Below, piece after piece: positions 25,908 to 34,694 of a DNA stretch of 64,000 bases. This DNA comes from Treponema_I sp045631425 (GTDB lineage Bacteria > Spirochaetota > Spirochaetia > Treponematales > Treponemataceae). The translations under genes were made by a program, and so were the position numbers. Under the pieces are notes generated by a model. It was given only the letters and a program-made list of their open reading frames with translations, did no database searches and was not told where the DNA came from. The number at the start of each line of letters is the position of its first letter. Within the stretch, counting starts at the first letter, position 1. Location of the stretch: assembly GCA_045631425.1 (NCBI GenBank), contig JAZQUR010000105.1, forward strand, positions 1 to 64,000, written 5' to 3'.

Positions 25908-27884
25908 ATGAACGTTTCTGCATTGGAAAAAGTGGCATTGTCAATCCGTAGCCTTTCAATGGATGCTATTCAAAAAGCAAAGTCAGGTCACCCAGGCCTA
26001 CCATTGGGATGTGCAGAGTTGGCATCGGTTTTATATGGTGAAATCCTTAACCATAATCCTAAAAATGCTGCTTGGTTAAACAGAGATCGTTTTGTCTTAT
26101 CTGCTGGACATGGATCTATGCTTTTGTATTCTATCCTACATTTAAGTGGATATGATGTTTCTTTAGACGACATAAAGAATTTTCGTCAATTAGATTCAAA
26201 ATGCCCAGGACATCCTGAATATGGAGTTACTCCTGGTGTTGAATGTACAACAGGGCCATTAGGACAAGGTATTGCCATGGCAACTGGTATGGCTTTGGCT
26301 GAAACAATGCTTGCAGCTAAATTCAACACAGAAAATCATAAAATTGTTGATCACTACACTTATGCACTTGTTGGCGAAGGCTGTTTGATGGAAGGTGTTT
26401 CTTCAGAAGCTTCAAGTTTTGCTGGTGCATATAAACTTGGAAAACTTATCGTTTTCTATGATGAAAATAAAATCACTATTGATGGTTCAACTGACATTGT
26501 TTTCTCAGAAGACATCCAAAAACGTTATGAAGCTTACGGATGGCAAGTTCTACGTGGTTCTATGTACAACATGGAAGAAATTGCTAAACTTGTTGAAAGT
26601 GCAAAAGCTGATGACAGACCATCATTAATCATTCTAAAATCTGCTATCGGAAAAGGTGCTCCAACTGTAGAAGGCAAATCTGCTGCACACGGTGCTCCAA
26701 TTGGTGAAGAAGGGGTTGCTGAAGCAAAGAAAAATCTTGGATTAAATCCAGAAGAACACTTCTTTGTTGCAAAAGAAGCATACGATTACTTCGCAGAAAA
26801 ACAAGCAGAATATTCAGCAAAGGAAGAAAACTGGAACAACACTTTTGACGCTTGGGCAGAAGAAAATCCAGAACTTCTAAAACTATGGAACGCATATCAC
26901 AACAATGAACCAGTTTCTGAAATCACAGATGATATGTTCCCTACTTTTGAAGTTGGTGAAAATCTTGCAACACGTTCTGCTGCAGGAAAAGCTCTAACAT
27001 TCTTAACAGAAAAATTCCAAAACTACGTTGGTGGTAGTGCAGACTTGTGCGGACCTAACGCTATCAAATTTGCTCCAAATAGTGGTGTTTATTCTCCAGA
27101 AACAAGAGATGGACGTTACATCAACTTTGGTATCAGAGAATTTGCAATGTCTTGTATCTGTAATGGTCTTGCATTACACGGTGGATTAAAACCATTCTGT
27201 GGAACATTCCTTGTATTTGCAGACTACCTAAGACCAGCTCTACGTCTTTCAAGTTTGATGGAATTGCCTGTTGTGTACATCTTCACACACGATTCAATCT
27301 ACGTTGGAGAGGACGGACCTACACACCAACCAGTTGAACTAGTTTCTTCACTACGTGGAATTCCTGGTGTACAAGTGCTACGTCCAGCTGATGCTCAAGA
27401 AGCAGTTGAAGCATGGAAAATCGCAAACGAAGTTAAAGATCACCCAGTATGTATCTGTTTAACACGTCAAAATATCCCTGTATTTGAAAAAGAAGATCCA
27501 GATTGGAAAAACACAATCAAAACAGGTGCTTATATTGCTAAAAAAGCAAGTGACAAGCCAGATGTTACAATTCTTGCAACAGGTTCTGAAGTTTCTCTTG
27601 CACTTGAAGCAGCAAGTAAGTCAAAGAAAGCTGTTCGCGTTGTTTCAGTATTAGATAAGACAGCTTTTGAAAAGCAACCTCAAGTTTTAATTGATACAAT
27701 TCTTGGTGGTGCAAAAAAAGTTGTAGTTGCTGAAGCTGGTATTTCTCAAGGTTGGGAAGGCTTTGCTACAAGCAAAAATGACTTATTTAACATCAATCGT
27801 TTCGGAACTTCTGCACCTGCAAACATTGCAGCAAAAGGTCTAGGATTTACAGCTGACAACCTTCTAAACGTTATCGAAGGCTAA
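25908..27884 (+). CDS. tkt: Transketolase
   Basis: The start is the ATG at 25908, five bases after GGAGG (25898-25902). The GTG 20 codons upstream lacks support. The 658-residue enzyme shows the thiamine-diphosphate motif GEGCLMEGVSSEAS, the HGAP loop, and the pyrimidine-domain segments FIFTHDSIYVGEDGPTHQP and LRPADAQE. It moves two-carbon ketol units between sugar phosphates in the non-oxidative pentose phosphate pathway. Length and motif order are normal. It ends in a strong terminator and is monocistronic or weakly linked to the GerMN gene. Confidence 0.96.
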   Translation: MNVSALEKVALSIRSLSMDAIQKAKSGHPGLPLGCAELASVLYGEILNHNPKNAAWLNRDRFVLSAGHGSMLLYSILHLSGYDVSLDDIKNFRQLDSKCPGHPEYGVTPGVECTTGPLGQGIAMATGMALAETMLAAKFNTENHKIVDHYTYALVGEGCLMEGVSSEASSFAGAYKLGKLIVFYDENKITIDGSTDIVFSEDIQKRYEAYGWQVLRGSMYNMEEIAKLVESAKADDRPSLIILKSAIGKGAPTVEGKSAAHGAPIGEEGVAEAKKNLGLNPEEHFFVAKEAYDYFAEKQAEYSAKEENWNNTFDAWAEENPELLKLWNAYHNNEPVSEITDDMFPTFEVGENLATRSAAGKALTFLTEKFQNYVGGSADLCGPNAIKFAPNSGVYSPETRDGRYINFGIREFAMSCICNGLALHGGLKPFCGTFLVFADYLRPALRLSSLMELPVVYIFTHDSIYVGEDGPTHQPVELVSSLRGIPGVQVLRPADAQEAVEAWKIANEVKDHPVCICLTRQNIPVFEKEDPDWKNTIKTGAYIAKKASDKPDVTILATGSEVSLALEAASKSKKAVRVVSVLDKTAFEKQPQVLIDTILGGAKKVVVAEAGISQGWEGFATSKNDLFNINRFGTSAPANIAAKGLGFTADNLLNVIEG

Positions 27885-27895
27885 TCGGTTTTTAC

Positions 27896-27943
27896 AAAGA
27901 GCTTTTATCGTCTATAATTATGGAGGATAAAAGCTCTTTTTTT
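27896..27943 (+). terminator. Terminator after transketolase
   Basis: AAAGAGCTTTTATC (27896-27909) pairs with GATAAAAGCTCTTT (27926-27939) and is followed by T residues. Confidence 0.92.
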
Positions 27944-27982
27944 GGTACACTATGCCACAAAATAATATTATGAGGAAAAAAA

Positions 27983-28603
27983 ATGACAACTAAACAAAAA
28001 TATGCAATTTTGCTTAGTCTTATCACAGTTGGTGCTCAACTTTATTCTACAGTAGTGTTGATAATTGAACGCGGATGGTTAGCATTTCAATATTACACAA
28101 TGGACAGTAATATTTTCGCAGCCATTACATCAATCTTGATGATTTTTTTATTGCTATCAAAAGGTTCTGTTTCTCAAAAAATTCACAACCTTCGCTACTA
28201 CTCAACTTGTTGTGTAACAGTAACTTTTATCGTTGTTATCGCAATTTTGATTCCACTTGATGGATTGGAAAATTTTGCAAGTTGGCTTTTTGAAGGCACA
28301 GATTTCTGGCTGCACACAGTTGGACCACTTTTAAACATTGCAAGTTTCTTGTTCTTAGAGCATGAATGTAAAATCACAAAACGCGAAACATTCTTAGCTC
28401 TTATTCCAACCATTATTTATGCAGTTATCGCTATTGTTCTAAACCTTGTAAAAGTTATTTATGGACCATATCCTTTCTTACACGTTTACGAACAAAGCAT
28501 TTTCATGACTTTTGTTTGGCTCATTGTTATCAGCGCATTAGTTTATGGGATCGCATTGTTACTAAAATTTGGAAATACAAAACTTCAAAAAAATAAAGCA
28601 TAA
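27983..28603 (+). CDS. Pr6Pr-like six-helix membrane protein (copy 1)
   Basis: The 206-residue integral membrane protein has six hydrophobic helices and motifs YYTMDSN, LRYYSTCCVT, a HTVGPLLN helix and YEQSIFMTF. These fit the Pr6Pr family, related to eukaryotic FAR-17a/AIG1 hydrolases, in which conserved Thr and His residues face the membrane. GAGGAAA lies before the ATG. A close paralogue follows at 28779. Function in bacteria is not known to me. Confidence 0.68.
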   Translation: MTTKQKYAILLSLITVGAQLYSTVVLIIERGWLAFQYYTMDSNIFAAITSILMIFLLLSKGSVSQKIHNLRYYSTCCVTVTFIVVIAILIPLDGLENFASWLFEGTDFWLHTVGPLLNIASFLFLEHECKITKRETFLALIPTIIYAVIAIVLNLVKVIYGPYPFLHVYEQSIFMTFVWLIVISALVYGIALLLKFGNTKLQKNKA

Positions 28604-28647
28604 ATCTCTTTTTGCTAAATTTGCTAAAAATACATAAACTATTTGAT

Positions 28648-28692
28648 AAGGATTGTTTTGGGATTATTTCTTGAAAACAATCCTTTTTTTTT
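28648..28692 (+). terminator. Terminator between the two Pr6Pr-like genes
   Basis: AAGGATTGTTTT (28648-28659) pairs with AAAACAATCCTT (28674-28685) and is followed by T residues. The two paralogues therefore have separate transcripts. Confidence 0.9.
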
Positions 28693-28778
28693 CTCGGAAA
28701 GCTAACAAATTATTTTCTTAGGCATAACTTATTATTATTTTAAAATTAGATTTAAAAATTACAGGAGTAAAAAAAGTT

Positions 28779-29414
28779 ATGAAAATAAAACAAAATCTAG
28801 CATTGATTACAAACTTAGTATGTGCCGTTTTGCAAATTTATGCTTTAACAATGGCTTTTATGGCACGAGGTTTTTCACCTTTGCAATATTACACCATAGA
28901 CAGCAATATTTTTGCTTGTCTTTCTTCCATCGTTTTGGTGTGTTCCTTATTGATAAAGGGAAGAACGCCGCTTTGGGTTCATAAATTCCGATATTACGCC
29001 ACTTGCTGTGTAACTGTTACCCTCGTAGTTGTTTTGGTGATTTTAATACCATCAGCAGGATTCCGCTCTGCTCCAGAATTACTATTTCATGGAACAAACC
29101 TATGGCAACACACTATTTGTCCGCTTTTAGGGATTTGTAGCTTTTTATTTTTTGAAAAAGATGAAAAGTTAGACGTAAATCAAAGTACATACGCTTTAAT
29201 TCCCACATTGATTTATGGAATCGTAGCAATTCTTTTGAACGCAATCCGAGTGATAAGAGGACCTTACGCTTTCTTCTACATTTACGAGCAAAGTATCCTT
29301 GTAACTTTTATGTGGATGATTATAATTTTGGGAATTGCCTACATCCTAGCAGAGTTGCTAAGACGAGGCAATTTGAGATTAGGCATCAACTCAAAAACTT
29401 ACCCATCAACTTAG
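28779..29414 (+). CDS. Pr6Pr-like six-helix membrane protein (copy 2)
   Basis: This 211-residue protein is a tandem paralogue of the preceding gene. It shares FSPLQYYTIDSN, FRYYATCCVTVT, HTICPLLGICSFLFFE and YEQSILVTFMW at matching positions. AGGAG lies ten bases before the ATG. Divergence is moderate, so the duplication is not recent. Confidence 0.68.
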   Translation: MKIKQNLALITNLVCAVLQIYALTMAFMARGFSPLQYYTIDSNIFACLSSIVLVCSLLIKGRTPLWVHKFRYYATCCVTVTLVVVLVILIPSAGFRSAPELLFHGTNLWQHTICPLLGICSFLFFEKDEKLDVNQSTYALIPTLIYGIVAILLNAIRVIRGPYAFFYIYEQSILVTFMWMIIILGIAYILAELLRRGNLRLGINSKTYPST

Positions 29415-29475
29415 AGAATTTTCCCTCCTTTTTTTGTTGCCTTTTATGACAAAAAGGTCTAAAATTGTAAAAATC

Positions 29476-29505
29476 ATAGATTAATTGAAATGTCTATTAA
29501 TCTAT
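29476..29505 (+). promoter_or_regulatory. Hairpin just ahead of the SPFH gene's SD
   Basis: A perfect 10-bp stem ATAGATTAAT (29476-29485) and ATTAATCTAT (29496-29505) stands ten bases before AGGAGGG. It could protect the 5' end or modulate initiation. Confidence 0.4.
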
Positions 29506-29527
29506 AAAAAATTAGGAGGGATTCTCA

Positions 29528-30436
29528 ATGAATACAAAAAAAATTGTTGTTATCTGTTCTGTTTTGGTTGTACTTGTAGTACTTCTTGTTTCTTCATTCA
29601 GCGTTGTTGGACCAACAGAAAGAGGTATCAAAGTTACACTTGGTGTGGCAGACGAAGTTGTTTTAGGACCAGGTCTAAAATTCAAAACACCTTTCTTGCA
29701 AAAAATCCAGAAATACGATTTAACACCAATCCAATACGTTTCATCTTTTAATAACGTTAGCGATGCTGCAATTACTTTGGATAAACAATCTATTCTTGTA
29801 AATTTCGAACTATTTTGGCGTTATGATGAAAGCAAACTATACAATGTTGCTACAAGATACAAAACTCGCGAAAGTTTATATCAACCAATTTCAACATCTC
29901 TAAAAGGTATCATCAAGGATTGCGTTGGTAAAAAATCAATCAACGACATTACAGCAAACCAATCTTTACTTACAAATGAAGTTATTGAAAGACTTGTTGA
30001 TGATATCGCTTATCTTCCAATCATTGTTGATAAATTTACAATCACAAACATTGATTGGTCAGCTGAATACGACAAACAAATCGAAGAAACAGCAAAACTA
30101 AGTCAACAAGTTGAACAAGCTAAGCAACAAGCTCTAATTGTTGAAGCTCAAGCTCAAAAACAAGTTAAAGAAGCACAAGCAAGACTTGAAGCTGAAAAAC
30201 TAAATGCAGAAGCAGAAATTGCAAAAGCAGAAGGTGAAGCAAAGGCTAAAAAGATTCGTGCAGATGCTGATGCTTACGAAGCTCAAAAAATCGCAGAAAA
30301 CCAAGCTGCTTATTCAAAACAATGGCAATATGAAATTGATCTAGAAAAGGCAAAAAGATGGAATGGTAAAGAAGTTCCAGATGCAGCATATATTGTTCCA
30401 GGAACTGGAGCTGTTGTTCCTCTAAAGACAAACTAA
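29528..30436 (+). CDS. SPFH/Band 7 (prohibitin-like) membrane protein
   Basis: The 302-residue protein has one N-terminal membrane anchor (about 6-24) and an SPFH domain (about 28-190; GPTERGIKVTLG, ILVNFELFWRYD). A long Ala/Glu/Lys-rich coiled coil (about 190-262; EAQAQKQVKEAQARLEAEK) follows. Such proteins form large membrane rings or scaffolds and often protect or recruit membrane proteases. No FtsH or NfeD gene is adjacent. AGGAGGG precedes the ATG. A short Gly/Pro tail (VPGTGAVVPLKTN) ends it. Confidence 0.85.
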   Translation: MNTKKIVVICSVLVVLVVLLVSSFSVVGPTERGIKVTLGVADEVVLGPGLKFKTPFLQKIQKYDLTPIQYVSSFNNVSDAAITLDKQSILVNFELFWRYDESKLYNVATRYKTRESLYQPISTSLKGIIKDCVGKKSINDITANQSLLTNEVIERLVDDIAYLPIIVDKFTITNIDWSAEYDKQIEETAKLSQQVEQAKQQALIVEAQAQKQVKEAQARLEAEKLNAEAEIAKAEGEAKAKKIRADADAYEAQKIAENQAAYSKQWQYEIDLEKAKRWNGKEVPDAAYIVPGTGAVVPLKTN

Positions 30437-30454
30437 TAAAAGCACTTTAAAACA

Positions 30455-30494
30455 AAAAAGGTGAGTTAGCAATCTTTTCAGATTCAACTCACCT
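30455..30494 (-). terminator. Terminator of murA on the minus strand
   Basis: AGGTGAGTT (30459-30467) pairs with AACTCACCT (30486-30494). The A run at 30453-30458 becomes the T run on the minus strand. Confidence 0.8.
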
Positions 30495-30506
30495 ATATTT
30501 TATATA

Positions 30507-31787
30507 TTAGGCATCAACACGGGTAATGTGAGCGCCTAAAGATTGTAGGCGTTCTACCAAATGTTCATATCCTCTTTCGATTTGATATACGTTGCGGATT
30601 ATACTTTCTCCTTGGGCGCTTAGAGCAGCAATAACCAAAGCCATACCTGCTCTAACGTCTGGGGAAACAAGTTCATCGCCATGAAGTCTACAAGGTCCAG
30701 AAACAACAGCTCTGTGTGGATCACACAGTGTGATTCTTGCACCCATTCCAATCAACTTATCAACAAAGAACATTCTTGATTCGAACATCTTTTCAAAAAT
30801 CAAAACTGTACCAGAAACCTGAGTTGCAACAACTGTCATAACGCTGGTTAAGTCAGCTGGAAATCCTGGCCATGGAGAGTCATCGATTTTGGGAGTCATT
30901 CCACCAAGATCTGTATCAACTTGCATAGATTGACCCATTGGTACAGTTAAAGTTGTTCCTTCAACTTCCCAGTGAATACCAAGTTTTTTGAAAGCCAATT
31001 TAATTGGACGTAAATCTCTAGGTTCAATATCTGTAATTGTGATGGAACCTTTTGTTGCAGCTGCAAGCCCGATAAAAGAACCAATTTCCATGTAATCTGG
31101 ACCGATTCTATATTCTGTTCCGTGAAGTTCTTCCACACCGTCAATAGTCAAAATGTTTGAGCCAACACCTGTGATTTTTGCACCCATTGATTTCAGCATA
31201 TTACACAAGTCTTGGACGTGTGGCTCACTTGCAGCGTTTGTGATGATAGTTTGACCTTCTGCCAAAACAGCAGCCATCACTGCATTTTCTGTAGCTGTTA
31301 CAGATGCTTCATCCAAGAAAATATCTGCCCCTACAAGTTTATTTGTAGAGAAAACAAATTGGCCATTTGCTGAAATATTTACTCCAAGTTCTTGAAGTGC
31401 CAAAAAGTGAGTATCAACACGACGGCGACCAATTACATCTCCTCCTGGAGGAGACATAATTACTTTTCCGCTTCTAGCAACTAAAGGCCCTGCAAATAAG
31501 ATTGAGCCACGAATTTTTTTTGTAAATGTAGCAGGGATTTCTGATTTATCAATATTTTTTGCTTCTACTTTCCAAGAGTTTGAACCTAGCTTTTCAACAG
31601 AAACACCTAGAGAACGCAAAACATCAAACATAACTCCAGTATCTTCAATTTCTGGAATATTGTTTAGGATTACAGGTTCTTTTGTTAGAATACAAGCTGC
31701 AATACATGGAAGGGCTGCATTTTTATTTCCACTTGCTTTAATTGTTCCCTTGATTGGGAAACCACCTTCTACGTGATATTCTACCAT
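30507..31787 (-). CDS. murA: UDP-N-acetylglucosamine 1-carboxyvinyltransferase with Asp at the catalytic Cys site
   Basis: The 426-residue enzyme transfers enolpyruvate from PEP to UDP-GlcNAc, the first committed step of peptidoglycan synthesis. KASGNKNAALP at the N-terminus carries the active-site Lys. The flexible loop reads PPGGDVIGRRRVD, so residue 117 is Asp where E. coli MurA has Cys115. Asp at this site is known in other bacteria, keeps activity, and prevents alkylation by fosfomycin. The gene starts two bases after the pepT stop, with its SD (GGAGG) inside the end of pepT, so the two are coupled. Confidence 0.95.
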   Translation of the reverse strand: MVEYHVEGGFPIKGTIKASGNKNAALPCIAACILTKEPVILNNIPEIEDTGVMFDVLRSLGVSVEKLGSNSWKVEAKNIDKSEIPATFTKKIRGSILFAGPLVARSGKVIMSPPGGDVIGRRRVDTHFLALQELGVNISANGQFVFSTNKLVGADIFLDEASVTATENAVMAAVLAEGQTIITNAASEPHVQDLCNMLKSMGAKITGVGSNILTIDGVEELHGTEYRIGPDYMEIGSFIGLAAATKGSITITDIEPRDLRPIKLAFKKLGIHWEVEGTTLTVPMGQSMQVDTDLGGMTPKIDDSPWPGFPADLTSVMTVVATQVSGTVLIFEKMFESRMFFVDKLIGMGARITLCDPHRAVVSGPCRLHGDELVSPDVRAGMALVIAALSAQGESIIRNVYQIERGYEHLVERLQSLGAHITRVDA

Positions 31788-31788
31788 T

Positions 31789-33030
31789 TTATGCCTCCGC
31801 CCATAATTTTACTAATTCAATTACAGTTTTTGTAGATGCTTCCATCTGATTTAAAGAAGCCCATTCGCTTCTTGAGTGGAAGTTATGTCCACCTGTGAAA
31901 ACATTTGGAGTTGGAATTCCCATTTCTGTAAGTCTTGAACCGTCTGTTCCACCACGAATAGGGTTGAAAACCGGTGTAATTCCAAGATTTTTTACAGCTT
32001 GTGTTAATTTTTCTACAACAAGCGGATTTTCGTCCAACTTTTCTTTCATGTTTACATATTGTTTTGTGTGTTTTACATCAACTTTTCCACCTGGGAATTT
32101 TGCTTCGATGGCTTTTGCAAAGGTGTCGATTGCATCAAGACGTCTTTGCATTTTTTCCATTGTAAAATCACGGTTAAAAATTGTTAGATTACTTTGCTCA
32201 ATTCCACCAGAAATCTGCATTGGAGCATAAAATCCTTGATAACCATCTGTAGCTTCTGGGCTTTCTGTTTGTGGTAAAAAGTTCACAAATGCACTAAGCA
32301 TTGTAATTGAGTTTACCATTGTGGCACGAGCAGTTCCTGTGTGAGTAGAAACACCAGTAAATGTTACATCTGATTTGAAAGCAGTAAAACATTCTACTTC
32401 TAGTTCACCGATATGACCGCCGTCTAGAGTGTAGCATTGTTTTGACTGAATCCAATCAACTGGAACGTTATCCATACCGTGACCAGTTTCTTCGTCTGGA
32501 GAAAAGATAACTTCGATTTGTCCGTGAGGAATATTATCTTTGATGATGGATTCCATTGCGGTCATAATTGCAGCGATACCAGCTTTGTCGTCTGCACCAA
32601 GCAATGTTGTTCCGTCAGTTGTAATAATTGTTTCGCCAACAGAAACTTTCAAATCATTATCTTTTGCAGGATCTAAAAGAATTCCGTTTCCAATGTTCAA
32701 AACGCTTCCATCATAGTTTTTGAAAACTTGTGGATTTACGTTTTTTCCAGTTACTTCATCAACTGTGTCCATGTGAGCCAAAAATCCAACTGATGGGAAA
32801 TTTTCATATCCCTTTGTTGCTGGAAGTCTTGCGCAAACATAAGCATGTTCTGAAACAAAAATATCTGTAATCCCGATGGATTTTAGTTCTTTTTCGAGTT
32901 CTTTTGCAAAATCAGTTTGCATTGGACTTGAAGGCTGAATTCCATTATCAGCATTTTCTGTGTTACTTTCTGTCCAAGTTTTTACGTATCGCAAAAATCG
33001 TTCTAATAAAATGTCTTGAGTATTTTCCAT
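31789..33030 (-). CDS. pepT: Peptidase T (tripeptide aminopeptidase)
   Basis: The 413-residue M20 metallopeptidase releases N-terminal residues from tripeptides in the cytoplasm. Two zinc sites are visible: HMDTVD, LLGADDKAG, FSPDEETGHG (metal and catalytic Glu), DGG, and the late GGHNFHSRSEW. The dimerisation lid lies in the middle. Length is normal. Upstream, TATTCT lies seven bases before the ATG with no clear SD, suggesting a near-leaderless mRNA. It is in operon with murA. Confidence 0.94.
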   Translation of the reverse strand: MENTQDILLERFLRYVKTWTESNTENADNGIQPSSPMQTDFAKELEKELKSIGITDIFVSEHAYVCARLPATKGYENFPSVGFLAHMDTVDEVTGKNVNPQVFKNYDGSVLNIGNGILLDPAKDNDLKVSVGETIITTDGTTLLGADDKAGIAAIMTAMESIIKDNIPHGQIEVIFSPDEETGHGMDNVPVDWIQSKQCYTLDGGHIGELEVECFTAFKSDVTFTGVSTHTGTARATMVNSITMLSAFVNFLPQTESPEATDGYQGFYAPMQISGGIEQSNLTIFNRDFTMEKMQRRLDAIDTFAKAIEAKFPGGKVDVKHTKQYVNMKEKLDENPLVVEKLTQAVKNLGITPVFNPIRGGTDGSRLTEMGIPTPNVFTGGHNFHSRSEWASLNQMEASTKTVIELVKLWAEA

Positions 33031-33113
33031 AACCTATAGAATACGCTATTTTTAAGGTTTTGTGTAGTAGGGAAAATTGATGGATAGAAATTGCCACGCG
33101 GATTTGTTCGTAG

Positions 33114-33245
33114 CTAACGATTTTCAGTTTCTGATAATGTTATGAATTTTCTGTCATCAAAATTCTCTAGTACTTTCATTTGCTGAATAGCTATTTTGTT
33201 TAATTTTTCTAAGCGTTCAGTTTGTGGAAATCCTTCATTTATAAA
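33114..33245 (-). pseudogene. C-terminal remnant of the split KilA-N gene
   Basis: Minus-strand codons from about 33245 to the TAG at 33114 read FINEGFPQTERLEKLNKIA and on to TENR. This is the usual ending of KilA-N proteins. It joins in frame to the truncated gene at 34695 if everything from 33246 to 34703 is removed: NLNAVF then INEGFP. It has no start of its own. Confidence 0.85.
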
Positions 33246-33284
33246 GGTGGTCAAGATGTCATTATATAAATGTTTAGGAAAAAG

Positions 33285-33465
33285 TGGTACTCTGATTTGA
33301 CGGAATCAGAGAGTCGGCGGAAGGTTCTAACGTCCCGTGAAGAAGCCTTTACAAAAGTAATCACTTACTTCGAGGTCAAGATTAATCAAAACCGACCGTC
33401 GTATGACATAAATGCAGCAAGGGGACATTTCCCCTTGACTGCGAATAGGAGTACGGCTAACCACA
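33285..33465 (+). ncRNA. Predicted IS110 bridge RNA
   Basis: A 5' stem-loop CTCTGATT/AATCAGAG (33290-33297 with 33304-33311) is followed by two loop structures. The target loop lies between GTCGG (33313-33317) and CCGAC (33392-33396), capped by AAGTAA/TTACTT (33355-33370). It carries AACGTCCC (33329-33336) and GGTCAAG (33374-33380), which match the two sides of the insertion site. The donor loop is capped by GCAGCAAGGGG/CCCCTTGACTGC (33414-33442). It carries ATGACAT (33403-33409) and ATAGGAG (33445-33451), which match the element's left and right ends. RNA boundaries are estimates. Confidence 0.75.
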
Positions 33466-33511
33466 ACCAGACATTTACTCCTGATTCCATTTTATCATAA
33501 AGAGGAAACAA

Positions 33512-34592
33512 ATGGAACAGAAACGATTTGTAGGAATTGACCTAGGAAAAAGAACTTTTGAAATAAAGTTCATAACAAGCAATGGAAGTGTGACAGGCAC
33601 AAATGGAAAAACTTGTCCATCGGGAAGAAAAGAATTATATAAAAAAACTTCTTCCTACAGATAGAATAGCAATAGAAGTTTGTTCATTAGGAATGGTAAT
33701 GGCAAAAGAAATAATACAACAAGTTGGAGCTGAAGTAGTTTTATTAAATCCAAGCCAAATTGCTTTAATTTATCGCTCTGTAAAAAAGAATGATAAAGAA
33801 GATGCCTTAAAACTTGCAAGACTTGTTCAAAAGTTCACAAATGAAGAATTACCAAAAGTTGAATTGCCAACGGAACATGAAGAAAACTTACGACAAATTT
33901 TAACAGAATTAAGACAGTTAAAAAATGATAGAACAAAAGAAATAAATAGAGTTCATGCAATTTTTGTTGAATGTGGTATTACAGAAATAAAAAAGAGTAA
34001 TTTAGCTACACACAAAAATCGAAGTGAATGTATAAGAATACTTAAAGGTATTTTCTTATCACAAGCAGAAAGAAGTTTAAGAAAACTTGAACTGATAGAA
34101 ACTCAAATATTAGAAGTAGAAGAACTTTTGGATAAAGAAATTGATGGAGATAAAAGTATAGAAACTTTAATTACAGTCCCAGGAGTAGGAAAACAACTTG
34201 CGTCTTCTTTTGTTGCATTTTTGGGAGATGGTTCTAGATATCCGAATGTATCTTCAATTGGGGCAGCAACAGGGCTTGTTCCACGACTTGATATGTCTGG
34301 TACAAGTTTAAGATTAGGGCATATAACAAAAAAAGGAAATTCAAATTTGAGATCATTACTTATTCTTGCGGCATGGTCACATGTAAGAGCAAAAAATGGA
34401 GGTGCTCTTAAAGAGAAATATTTATATATGACTATAGCTCAAAGCAAAAGTAAAAAAGTTGCTATTGTTGCGATAGCAAGAAAAATAGCAGAGTTAATGT
34501 ATTCTTTATTAAAAAATAATACACAATACGAAAAAAGAGCTCCTGTATCTATTAAAAAATTAGCAACAGAAGCTCTTGTAGTAGCTAGTTAA
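33512..34592 (+). pseudogene. IS110-family transposase broken by a +1 frameshift at an A7 run
   Basis: The frame opening at ATG 33512 (AGAGGA upstream) reads KRFVGIDLGKRTFEI, the start of the RuvC-like DEDD domain. It hits a stop soon after A7 at 33641-33647. The rest continues in the next frame: DRIAIEVC with the acidic residue, then TVPGVGKQLASSFVAFLGD and SGTSLRLGHITKKGN of the C-terminal Transposase_20 domain. Deleting one A gives a continuous protein of 359 residues, a normal length. It may be a true mutation, a sequencing error, or a case for transcriptional slippage. The downstream frame alone lacks the first catalytic Asp. Confidence 0.88.
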
Positions 34593-34616
34593 AACATGGA
34601 ATCAGGAGTCATGGTA

Positions 34617-34622
34617 TTGACA
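34617..34622 (+). promoter_or_regulatory. Outward -35 box near the right end of the IS
   Basis: A perfect TTGACA stands 12-13 bases inside the right end, pointing out. In a circular form, with the right end joined to the left, it would face AT-rich -10-like sequence (ATTATA/TATATA, about 33261-33268) after about 18-20 bases. It would then drive the bridge RNA and transposase. Confidence 0.55.
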
Positions 34623-34694
34623 AATATCATAGGAGGGACGTTTCACTTAAACCCTTGACTCACCTTTGTTTCTGGTCTTCAAACATTGTAGAAC

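Larger units (their letters stand above)
33254..34635 (+). mobile_element. IS110-family insertion sequence
   Basis: The ends are defined by comparing the interrupted repeat with its intact copy at 37334. Removal of the element leaves GGTCA-AG-GGACGTT, identical to that copy. The dinucleotide AG (33254-33255 and 34634-34635) is present at both ends, and there are no terminal inverted repeats, as expected for IS110. Length is about 1.38 kb. A non-coding 5' region of about 255 bp precedes the transposase, which places it in the IS110 rather than the IS1111 group. Insertion into a palindromic repeat is typical. Confidence 0.9.

Noticed and set aside
33270..33500. Open frame of about 76 codons in the IS left end
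   Set aside because: It coincides with the paired stems and guide segments of the predicted bridge RNA and matches no protein pattern.
33603..34592. Transposase starting at the internal ATG as an intact gene
   Set aside because: It would lack the first catalytic Asp (in GIDLGK), which is present just upstream in another frame.
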